Shown here piece after piece: positions 54,898-64,000 of a stretch of DNA of 64,000 nt. Source of the stretch: Ophiura sarsii (Eukaryota > Echinodermata > Ophiuroidea > Amphilepidida > Ophiuridae); NCBI GenBank assembly GCA_035610835.1, contig CM069452.1, positions 9,939,109 to 10,003,108 on the forward strand, given 5' to 3'. The position numbers were made by a program, and so were the translations under genes. A model generated the notes under the pieces. It was not told where the DNA came from. It ran no database searches and saw nothing but the letters and a program-made list of their open reading frames with translations. The number at the start of each line of letters is the position of its first letter. Position 1 is the first letter of the stretch.

Positions 54898-55071
54898 TCA
54901 TTTCCAATACACAGCACGAGAAGAAAGGACCAATTGGGGGTTTCTCTGTGTGTGTATACATGTAGCCAGGATTGACGGGGCTATCGATCGCACAGTGCAA
55001 ATGCGTTGGGTCGTACGACATTGTGTGTGTTAACAATTGGTCCTTTTTTCTCGTGCTGTGTATTGGAAATG
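54898..55071. mobile_element. Short fold-back element
   Basis: CATTTCCAATACACAGCACG and its reverse complement bound a 174-bp segment; the arms are about 38 bp with one or two differences. It abuts the truncated MITE at 55072. No clear target duplication. Confidence 0.75.
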
Positions 55072-55262
55072 AGACTTTTGAAAATAGGAATTTTGTCTTT
55101 AAATGGTGCTAATCATGGTTTATATTTGTTGTTAGTGGGCAAATTTGGTATCAAATTATGCCTAAAACATTTAATCTAAATGCCTGTTTGGTAAAAAAAA
55201 ATTGAATGTTACTAAAAATGACATAAACAAAGTGGTATACATTCTTTTGTTGAACTCTTTAT
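55072..55262. mobile_element. Partial copy of the 27334 MITE
   Basis: Matches the reverse complement of the left two thirds of 27334-27594 (GGTATCAAATTATGCCTAAA, ending CTTTTGTTGAACTCTTTA). Its other half is replaced by the inverted-repeat element 54898-55071. Confidence 0.75.
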
Positions 55263-55269
55263 TAGGACT

Positions 55270-56800
55270 CCTCATGGACGGATGGGGTGAATCAAAAAAA
55301 AAAAGCGTGCAATGATTGAAACGAATCTTTGACTTTCATGTTGTTTGTATAAAGCGTATTTTATTTATTCTAGTTCACGTTTATCTTCCGGAATAATGAA
55401 AGTAATCGACTGAAAAATAAGCAAAATTTGACAAGTTTTGTAAGCTGACCCCTTTTTTCCCACTTCCAATGGGATTTACGTAGTTGAGACAAGTAGTATG
55501 ATGAAATGAAGTGAGTGTTCACTTTATGCATGTTTATGTAATTTATTGTGATACTGGCATAGTGAAAGAGGCAACATTGTATAATTTAATTATTACCATA
55601 CCATACCATACTCAAATATCGCACGAAGAATGTGCTCTAGTCACGACCTCCCACTCACCACTTGCCCCAGTCACCCCCATTTTGTCCCCCATACAATCGA
55701 AAATGTTGTTTTAATTGTTCTGAAATGTAATTCAGACCAAATTAAGCTAATTTCAGGCAATCTTTACATTAAAAGCCAAAATCTTCGCGTGCTTCACGCG
55801 TGTTCCCAATTTTTGTCTTTGCCACAGATTTGGTCTTGCACCGTTACCCCCCCCCCCCCCAACTTTAATTTAGTTTGATGCCAGTGCCGCCACTGGTTCT
55901 CTCCCTCATTTAGTACCAATGGAGGCGAGAAATGTTCTCCCATCCCCCAGAGGGGAAGTTCCCAAGAACATGAAGAAGGACTGAAGTGCACACTAATACA
56001 CTCAAGCAGATGATAGAAGTGAATCTTATTTTCGTATTTTAATTTGACAAACTATTAAATTGGATATTTTGAAACAAATTAATATAATTACAATCATTTA
56101 CAATGATTATACAACTCAATTAGTCGCTCAGGCCACATACAATTTTGGATTGAGCATAGCTTACAAATGCACTATTTTTGCAAACAGCGTTTTGAACATA
56201 TACAGTGTCAATTTAATAATATGCATATCACATAGTCTCTTTTTCATTGAACACACAACAGATGAAGAAAAGTGACCAAGACTTTAACAGCTTAAAACCA
56301 TTTAAATTTGCTAGCTTAAAACCATTAAATTTGATGAAAGAATTATGGTAATATCGTGGAATAAACATACTTACAATTATATTTACACTTTACACTGATT
56401 TATAAACTAATTAAATTAGGGTGCATCATATTTTTCGCCCTGTTAATGCATATTTTTCTAAAGCCATATTTCCCGCCAAAATGTCAATAAAAACTCCAAT
56501 ATATCTATAGTTTTCTTGCTGTACACAACGGATAGAAAATTCACTATAAGCTCGAATAATATTTTTTCTATTCAGAGTAGGTCATGATATTAATAGTCAT
56601 TCATGATTTTTTTGATGAACCCTTGGATAAAAACATACCTTAGTTCACAGCACACAAAACATGTCTGCACACAAAGAAAAACTTTGTATTCTGAGCACTG
56701 ATGTTTTTCCGAAAAGACTCGTTCAAAAATAATTACTTTCATAAAAAAGATAATCATGAGTTGCTCTAAACAGCAACAAACAAAACATATCATTCTGTTT
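55270..56800. other. No gene recognised; repeat remnants
   Basis: 55350-55440 shares TAAAGCGTAT, TCGA.TGAAAAATAAGCAAAA and TTGACAAGTTTTG with 57880-57970, so both are copies of one dispersed repeat. A C-run followed by GCCGCCACTGGT near 55850-55895 looks like the end of another hAT-type MITE. Confidence 0.5.
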
Positions 56801-56813
56801 TTCAGTGGTTATA

Positions 56814-57305
56814 CAGGGCGTGTCAAAAAAGTGTGCCATGTGAAACATGATTTCTTTGGCTAGGAAAATATGAAAATCTTTAATGTGTCATAAGAGATTT
56901 GATAATCCATTTTGGAGTTTTCCTAATCAAATTTTTTGTAGAGAACTCTTTGATTAGAAGCGTCATTAAGTGTGTTATTGAAAATATCAATACAATCAAT
57001 AATAAATAATATACCTATTACAATTACATGTTGATAGTTTGAGCAGAAAAAAATATTTTCATCCATGTTATCCATGAAAAACCACAAATATTTGAAATTA
57101 TATTAAATTTATTTTAAACAATACATTGATGTATCCTTTAAATCATCATTGGAATGTCAAATGCAGATTTTCAGTTAAAAATCCAATTTCTGTTTAAAAG
57201 TGGCCAAAATGGGATTCGCACTCTTGTTACTGAATTGATAAAAACAAAACATGAAATGTAATTTTGTTTTGTCCGTCATGGAACACCTTTTTTTTACGTG
57301 CCCTG
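56814..57305. mobile_element. Mariner-like non-autonomous element
   Basis: CAGGGCGTGTCAAAAAAGTG at the left; the right end reverse-complements to CAGGGCACGTAAAAAAAAGG. TA on both sides. Ends of the CAGGG(T/C)GT type followed by an A-run are typical of mariner relatives. 492 bp, no coding. Confidence 0.75.
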
Positions 57306-58953
57306 TAAAAAGTGCAATCGTCGTCAATTCGACATACTTATAGTTACATACAGTTTGCCACGATCTAAATAGTAAGTTTACATGTACATCACCCAGATTA
57401 GCGAGAAAAAATAAAGTGATTTTAAAATGAACGTTATAAAATAATGATAAAGGCTGTCCAAAATGTTGCTATTTTTAAATGACATAAATCTGGTTCAAAA
57501 TAACATTGTAAAAAGTTTAAAAGAATTCTTTTAGATCAAGGACATTTATAGAATGCTTACCAAATAACTAACCCTTTCAAGGTTAAACATGAGATGAAAT
57601 ATTTATTCACTTATCATACACAACAGCAGTTTTATTTGATGTTTTTTTCTTTTAAGGAGTAGGAGTAGAATTCAAGAGAATTTGTTACATCTATTCGCTT
57701 TACATTGATAATAATGTTGTTCAAGTAAATGAAATATTCACCACATCACAGTGTATTGTATATTATGCGTTCGTTCGATAAGCGTATATTACAACATGGT
57801 ATGAAAGTGCATCTTGAAGTTTGGTGAACAGAAGGTTGTAATCATGGTGATACTGATTGTACTGGCGATATTGGTGGTGTTTTTTAATAAAGCGTATCTT
57901 AATTCTAGTTATCTTCTGAAAAAGTGACAGTAATCGAATGAAAAATAAGCAAAATGTGACAAGTTTTGAAAACGAACCCTTTTTACACCACCAATATCAG
58001 TATCGAGCGATACTGGCAACCTTTATTTTCAAGGTTTGAACAACACTGGATATACCACTAAGAAGAACATAAAGTACACCTTTTCCTACAAAAGTTATTC
58101 GTTTATGTTAAAAGATTGTTGACCAACATGACCAAGATCTTATTCCGGGTTGAACCAAGAATTTCTGAAAGAATGAAAATGACTGAGCAATGATCAGTGT
58201 TGATTATACATCCCGAGGGAAGTCTAGAGTAGCAGTTCAATGTACATGTATATAAGAAAAAGGAATTCTGTGTTAAAATGTATATACATGACGGACGACA
58301 TTGTCAGTTGGAATCACGCAACGACAAAATAATGTAAATGACATGTACAGATGTTCCTGTACGTTATGCCTGGGATTTGTCATGTTTTCGAAGTGTTATG
58401 TACTTATGATCAAAATGAGAAACGATTCATAGGCCCTATACAGTAGTAGATCCTAATTAAAATTTACGCTTTCGCAAAACACGACACAAAATATTAATAT
58501 AAATATTCATTCACAAATATATTACAATATAAATACATAATACCACATACTTAATATAACCACATACATGTATAGACAATACTATCCAAGATCTCTACAC
58601 TATTGTCATTGGCTGCCTCAGTAGTGAAGATATGATAAATAGCTTTCTATAGTGAACAATAGGAGACACGATGAGAAATGAATACAAGGTATTAATAAGG
58701 GGCATTTGAACATTCATCGTCTTCTTCAGTGCTTATACATCCATGGTAAAATTATTGATGGCATGAGGGATGCCTTAACCGAGTCTTAAAGCATGTTCAG
58801 ATGTTAAAATGCGTATTTAATTAAGTGACGAAGTCTTCTCTCAAAATGAGAAAACAAAGACTTGAGTCAATATTGACGGAGGTTGCAAGCTTCACTCGGA
58901 CTTGGGTTTGGTTGGTTGATTAATTATGTTCATTTCAGATCAGAAAGTCACTT
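57306..58953. other. 3' flank of the ADAMTS-like gene; repeat copy at 57870-58015
   Basis: The stretch nearest 58953 is presumably 3' UTR on the minus strand, but its end cannot be fixed. At 57877-58000 GGCGATATTGGTGGTGT and ACACCACCAATATC form an inverted pair around a dispersed repeat also present at 55350-55440. Confidence 0.5.
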
Positions 58954-59087
58954 TCACCTCTGTCCCAGGTTATTACAAGAAGCACAGCAGTATCGGTAGT
59001 AATCATAATCCCCGCATTTGTCGGCTTGTAAGACGGCGTTGCATAAAGTAGATGGTAATAAGTCGCTACAATTTGAACTAGAAGGAC
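58954..59087 (-). CDS. ADAMTS-like, last exon (PLAC domain, stop)
   Basis: Acceptor CTTTTCCAG; the first two bases complete a CGT codon begun in the TSR exon. Encodes SSSNCSDLLPSTLCNAV, then DKCGDYDYYRYCCASC, the six-cysteine PLAC (protease and lacunin) signature, and a TGA eight codons after the last cysteine pair region. PLAC domains normally sit at the extreme C-terminus, as here. Confidence 0.9.
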
Positions 59088-62000
59088 CTGGAAAAGAAGA
59101 TATAAAACGTTTGAAATTTGACTGTTGATGCCTATTGTGTGGCAAATGTTCTTCGATATGCATATGCAAGAACCAATTGGTACATTGATATGCTGATTTA
59201 TAACCTTACACTATAAACATCCTTTTTTCTATCAGCAATGATCAGGGCTCTTTCATTAACAACTATACACCGTCGAACTACAATTATGACACCGTCTATC
59301 ATATTCCATACGCTACATTTTCTATCGGAATATATGATAACCAGCTTTGAAATATGAATGGACTCTATTATTTTGCGGAAGTGAAAGCGGTCATCTTCTA
59401 TACCAATACCAAGAACGTCCGTTTGCATCTGTTTTACGTTGTGACGCTGATTTACCGTAATTCTAGATATTTCAATATTTCTTATTTAGGCCGCGAATAC
59501 TTCAACTGGCAACACTTGTCCCGCCGTATATGAGTACACACCACCAAATCATATTTTGCATTCTGACATTACACGGCAGTGTTTGAAATTAAGATTGATC
59601 CCACCATAAGTCTAAATTTAACATCCTAGAAAAGGTAATAAATGCTGTAAATGTACCTAAATGTTTCATAATTTTGCATTTGTAGGTTATTTCCTCCACA
59701 TCAGCCCCAACATCTCTAGCTGTTTCTTGAATGGTATCATTTTACACGATTTCACTGTTTCCCCCAATTTAGAACTAGAATCTCTGATCTTAGGATAAAG
59801 GCAGTCTGTCGTACCTAAGATAGATATCATTGGCCCGTAGCGAAAAAAATGCTGGTCACCCCCACAAAAGTGATTGTTTTGAAGCAGAAGACATCTAGAT
59901 CTTCAATAAAAACAATGATTTGAATGAACCAGTTTGATGCTCTAAAGGTGAAAAAAATTAACACAACCTTGACCTCTTAACCACACAAAGCAATAGGGAA
60001 CTGATTTGGTGGTGTGGGACCATATGAATCTTAATTTAGTATACGTGGACAGCTATTCAAATTGACTTGCCACACCGGGAGGTTAAATGTTGGGCGCTGT
60101 TTGCTATAGATGAGTAAGTTGAACGTTCATTGAATAAATAATAATGCATATTTTTTAAACTTAGAAGCTTTGTCCGTTGTAATTATTCTCCGCCATGCGA
60201 TAAATTCCCCAAAGGTACGTCGCAAAACTTGAATGAGGTATGGCTCGGGTACGTATGACTCGTACGTATAAGTGACTTGTACGTTAGACTTATACGATAG
60301 TTGCCACAGTGATATTTGGCATCGAAATACGAGGGGCATTCAGTAAATAATGAAAGTGATCATGGTATTGGATGCATGAGTGATTCTATTGAGGGATAAT
60401 GTGATAAATACAAAGTATGAACCTTTGTCTTTCAAACAATACACTTTTGGAATGTTAGATACCTTTGGTTATGTAATGTCATTAACATAAACACAATAGG
60501 TTTCAGACACTGACTGAAATCTGTCAATTATTTGGCTGGATATGTAATATGTTGAAAATGGGTTGATCGATACATTTGCGTATATCTCGGCAATGCAAGC
60601 ATAAAAACAGATAACACTTGGCACATAGTTAGAACACACACTTATCTCCGCTTGACATTATTTTTTAGACCTGAATTCCTTAACACAAATAAGAAGGGAC
60701 CATCTCAAATGCGCTTTTATTTAGCAAAATCCGCAATAATATACCTTTGAAAACAACAAAGGATAAAGAACAATGGAGGGATTATAATTTAGTAAATTTG
60801 TGTGGGATGTAAAGCAATAATAGTGGGGATTTCAGAAGGAGCTGTTCATAAAATTTCCTCAAACCATTGAAATTATGTGACGATTACTTTAACAATACAT
60901 ATATAGTAGCTCTAAAGATAACAGTAATAAGAGAGGTTGTGGCAGCCATCTTTGATTGATACATTCATGTATATCTTTATTTTGACTATCACAATATTTA
61001 AACATATTGATTTAAGCATTTTTAATTATTTCTGATTAGAATTTGAAGGCACAGTAAGCTTTTATCTGGTAAATTTCTTGATTTTAGCCATTTGTGGCCC
61101 TGTTCAAAATGATCTGCCGTCTGCGCATGCGCACATTTTCTGCAGGTTTCATGCGAATAAGTTCAAAAAATTAGTTAACTATCATATGGAATCTCCCAAA
61201 CTGGTTAATTGCTTGGATTTTTCATTAATTGTTTGATTTTCCGCAATATTAGTGATTCGCTGACTGGGCATTTTTCAATGAAAATTGGCTATTTGAAATA
61301 CTGATATTTGTATACTTTTTATTCGATTGCCTCTCCTTACTTTTTACTCCTATACTACATACATCAAATTACACAGGGATTTAAGTTATTGTCTTTTTAT
61401 CATACTTACGTGAAAAAAATGGGATTTACCTGCTTCTGGTGTCATGTTATGCAATCTTCTTATCACATGTTTCATACAAATAATTCAAATTTCCCGCCAA
61501 ATAACTGATTAAGTAGTGTCCCAAGTGCACTTACTTTGAGACAATGCTATGACGTCATAGTTCACACTTATAAATCCAAAACTGTACTGTTTGAAAGATA
61601 AAGGTTCATACTTTGTATTGATCACATTATCCCCTCAATAGAATCACTCATGCATCCAATACCATGATCACTTTCATTATTTACTGAATGCCCCTCGTAC
61701 GTACAAGCACCAATGGAAATTGAAACTGAGACCAATGATTTTATAGACGTATTTGCATTGGCCTCAGTTCAACTTTTTGTGGGTTGTTGTTCGTATATAT
61801 GGTGATGCAAAATATTACTTTGGTAACTATCGTATAAGTCTTACGTACAAGTCACTTATATGTAGGATCCATACGTACTAGTTTTGCAGTGCATCCTTAT
61901 AATACGGTACCAGTTGGTCAAACAGCCTCCATCCAAGAGCTGCACTATTTTCAAGTCACTGTCCCAATAATATGTCACGTAAGATCGGAAGAGTCTTTAT

Positions 62001-64000
62001 ACTTACGGATTATAGTCTTCGTTGATAAGGTGCCGACAACTGTCGTTTGTGTAGTGCTTGTGATGGTACTGCACTCTGACATATAGCATGTAGTTATCGA
62101 GGCAGGTCTGTTAGCACCGTCACACCCATGGTCTATAGGTTTACTTAAAGACGTATCTAAACAAAATACGTGTCTAATTTGTTGACCTGTTCCACACGTC
62201 ACTGAGCACTGTAAAAATAAATAAACGATACAGAATTTTAAACATGATTTTAAAAATAATCTATTTCGCACAATGTGTTTTCACGACCAGATTTAAATTT
62301 TGCACAGTAAGGTAGCTGAAGCACGCAACGAAAAGTTTTGATAGAGCAAATGGAGTAACAAATACGTGACGGTATAACAGACTGGACTTACGGTGACATT
62401 TTCATTGATAAACCAGGCATAAGGGTGCGGTGTTTTAGCAATAATTCGCATGATGTATTACGCCACGTTAGTATGAGGTAGCAAAATGTCCCATAACAGT
62501 CATACGTCGCAGTTTTTATTACAGATTAGCCAGCTTTGTAAGTAATACATTGCTCAACTGTTATTATGACAGATACGCCATAAAGCCACAAAATGATGCA
62601 ACTGTTATTATGACAGATACGCCATAAAGCCACAAAATGATGCAACGGATAGCGGTCAGTGGGTAGCGGTGCAGCACCGCATGAAGAATCATCGATGATG
62701 CATTAATTGGAGCTGTTTACAAGCGGGGGACGCCATACAGAAGCCCGCCCTCTTCTTGTGTGAGTGCCACACGGTTTGCACGCCACATAATTGTATGATA
62801 GACTGGAGCAGCAATTCACCAAACTAAGGGTATATCAGACTAGCCATTGCCACATAAGAAGGGTGTTGGATTGTCAACACGCCGTATGGCGCAACTGCGA
62901 ATTTAAAACGGTGGTTTCAGAGTATAAGGAACATTTTATTCTAGACAATGACAGTGATACAAAACTAACACATTAGGTTACAAGGCCCGCTTAGCAGCGC
63001 TATAAATTGGTGCCCTAAAAACCGTCAACAAATTTAAATATTCGCCTTCCATCAAAGCAGGTTGCTATATGACATAATTCTCGTGTGCAACCAACCGGCT
63101 GTATTGCAACGCCCATTGAGTAGTTTAAACGCATGAGCGTGGATGTAATTTGCAACATAATGGAATCTCACCCATGCAGTTAGCCCCGAATTTAAATATA
63201 TGCACTGGGCAATCCTCTCGTAGTATTGATAACAATAGGTTTACCAGACCGAATTAATAGCGCTCCTAAGCGGGAAATTTATGTCATGATTATTAGTCTT
63301 CAAAATGTCTCATGATTTTGTTTTTAAAAGATGGCACTTGCCATGGTATCAGTTTGATATTAATTATAAAACGTGAGCTTTAATGCCGATTAATTGGTCG
63401 ACGGCGTTCCTTTGTGACACATAATTGAATCAGAATATAGAGCTAGATCCTTTAAATACCATACTTACAACTGTCCAGTCTCCAACCATCCATTGTAATG
63501 AACTAACTCTCTCAGTGGTATGGGTTCCATCTGTTGTGACATATTCATTTCTTGTTAATCTCTGTGTCGGCGTAATCTTCGTCGGTGAGTTAGTAGTTGT
63601 CGTCGGCGCTGACGATAATAAAGTCATCATAATTGGTGTTGCAGTGGATATCGCGCTAATCTCAACGCCATTGTCAAGCAAATCTGACTCAAATTGTCTT
63701 ATATCATCTCTCTCAATAAAACCATCTGGATCTATTTGAGGCTCATCTGCGTCCAGTATTAATCCATCGAGAGCATTTTGTTCTATGGATTCGTGACTGA
63801 TACCATCCTCAGTGTCATAGTTACTATAAGTGGCAGCACTATCACTGTCCTGATGTTGATGTTGAAAACCATCATTACCATAATTGTCTTGAGCAGCGGA
63901 ACCAGTCCATCTGTTTTTCAGATTGTTTAATAACCGACTTCTTGGTCCGGCTCGCTGAGATTTCATTTTCTCCCATTCCCCAAAACTAATTGGCATTTGT
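58954..64000 (-). CDS. ADAMTS / ADAMTS-like gene, 3' end (partial)
   Basis: Three minus-strand exons: 63469 to beyond 64000, 62007-62208 and 58954-59087. Junctions agree in phase (0, then 1) with GT/AG ends. They encode an acidic Ser/Thr-rich linker, a thrombospondin type-1 repeat (WMVGDWTV then CSVTCGTG, six cysteines) and a C-terminal PLAC domain with six cysteines (C..CC.SC ending), then TGA. TSR plus PLAC at the C-terminus is typical of secreted extracellular-matrix proteins of the ADAMTS, ADAMTS-like and papilin/lacunin group. The metalloprotease part, if any, is upstream of the window, so enzyme versus ADAMTSL cannot be decided. The intron 59088-62006 contains the nested mariner-type element; a MITE (62986-63274) sits in the next intron. 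Confidence 0.87.
60230..61885. mobile_element. Outer inverted-repeat element hosting the mariner
   Basis: Left arm about 60230-60320 and right arm about 61795-61885 are inverted copies (ATAAGTGACTTGTACGT, AGACTTATACGATAGTT, ATATTTGGCATC versus ATATTTTGCATC). With the mariner removed, the host element would be about 290 bp. Confidence 0.75.
60330..61697. mobile_element. Mariner-type element, 1.37 kb, long TIRs
   Basis: CGAGGGGCATTCAGTAAATA begins both ends in inverted orientation; near-perfect inversion continues for about 110-120 bp. TA on both sides (60328-60329, 61698-61699). Length matches an autonomous mariner, but no transposase frame longer than about 65 codons remains. It sits inside the outer element 60230-61885. 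Confidence 0.85.
62007..62208 (-). CDS. ADAMTS-like, thrombospondin type-1 repeat exon
   Basis: Acceptor ATTTTTACAG then TGC TCA GTG; donor ATCC|GTAAGT. The 67 codons contain CSVTCGTGQQ, FCLD, HGCDG and TTCYMSEC, giving the six-cysteine pattern of a TSR. The C-terminal part is Thr-rich and leads to the PLAC exon. It starts in phase 0, directly continuing GDWTV of the upstream exon. Confidence 0.9.
62555..62646. repeat. Exact 44-bp tandem duplication
   Basis: CAACTGTTATTATGACAGAT to AAAATGATG occurs twice without mismatch, in an intron of the ADAMTS-like gene. Followed by a GCGGTGCAGCACCGC hairpin. Confidence 0.95.
62986..63274. mobile_element. CCCGCTTAG MITE, copy B
   Basis: Inverted orientation of copy A, with a short internal deletion relative to it. 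Lies in an intron of the ADAMTS-like gene. Extended ends: CATTAGGTTACAAGG at 62971 and AAATTTATGTCATGA to about 63289. Confidence 0.85.
63469..64000 (-). CDS. ADAMTS-like, acidic linker exon (5' part outside window)
   Basis: Open from the window edge to the donor GTT|GTAAGT at 63469. It encodes a long D/E/Q/S/T-rich segment, a Thr-rich stretch, then SLQWMVGDWTV, the W-x-x-G-x-W start of a TSR whose cysteines are in the next exon. No acceptor is seen near the edge; the methionine close to the edge is probably internal. Confidence 0.82.

Noticed and set aside
1..64000. CRISPR arrays, bacterial operons, LTR retrotransposons or integrated viruses
   Set aside because: The tandem arrays lack unique spacers, genes are spliced, and no paired LTRs, gag/pol order or viral genes were seen.

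Overview
The window is animal nuclear DNA: intron-split genes with GT/AG junctions, low gene density, A/T-rich intergenic sequence, many microsatellites and a very dense, strongly nested load of transposons. A GT29 sialyltransferase of the ST6GalNAc type, an ADAMTS-type extracellular gene and a mix of CR1/L2-like, RTE-like and other LINEs, a Crypton-type recombinase and hAT-, mariner-, PIF/Harbinger- and TTAA-type elements fit an invertebrate deuterostome (echinoderm, hemichordate or similar). The lineage is inference; no species can be named from the sequence.

Layout. 1-9000: non-coding repeats, including a GATC-rich inverted-repeat element (550-958), a hAT-like G-rich element (1011-1272), a 0.9 kb fold-back (2282-3203), a TTAA element (3427-3651), a 42-bp minisatellite (5940-6305), a second TIR element (7255-7696) and a 27-bp minisatellite (8440-8805). 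9000-20000: repeats and two degenerate minus-strand LINEs (12188-15039, lying between large inverted arms, and about 18313-19954). 20349-41094: a plus-strand ST6GalNAc-like sialyltransferase gene. Seven coding exons can be placed and every visible junction agrees in phase. The exon or exons for sialylmotif L are not visible; they should lie in the 13.3 kb interval that also holds a 100-N assembly gap (35845-35944) and at least six transposons. 41155-51000: a LINE starting about 60 bp after the sialyltransferase stop, itself hit by two DNA transposons, then a hAT deletion derivative and several MITEs. 52680-54036: a frameshifted Crypton-like tyrosine recombinase. 54400-58900: MITEs. 58954-64000: minus strand, the 3' end of an ADAMTS/ADAMTS-like gene (linker exon, thrombospondin type-1 repeat, PLAC domain), with a nested mariner-type element in its intron.

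The most informative part is the transposon stratigraphy. In five places an insertion can be dated relative to its host because the empty site can be read: two different MITEs inside one LINE (TSDs TAA and an exact 8-bp repeat), one TA element inside a second LINE, one 8-bp-TSD MITE inside a hAT derivative whose uninterrupted sister copy is also in the window, and one mariner-type element inside another inverted-repeat element. The two host genes are unrelated in function: one would be a Golgi glycosyltransferase, the other a secreted matrix protein. I found no CRISPR array, rRNA or convincing intact tRNA.
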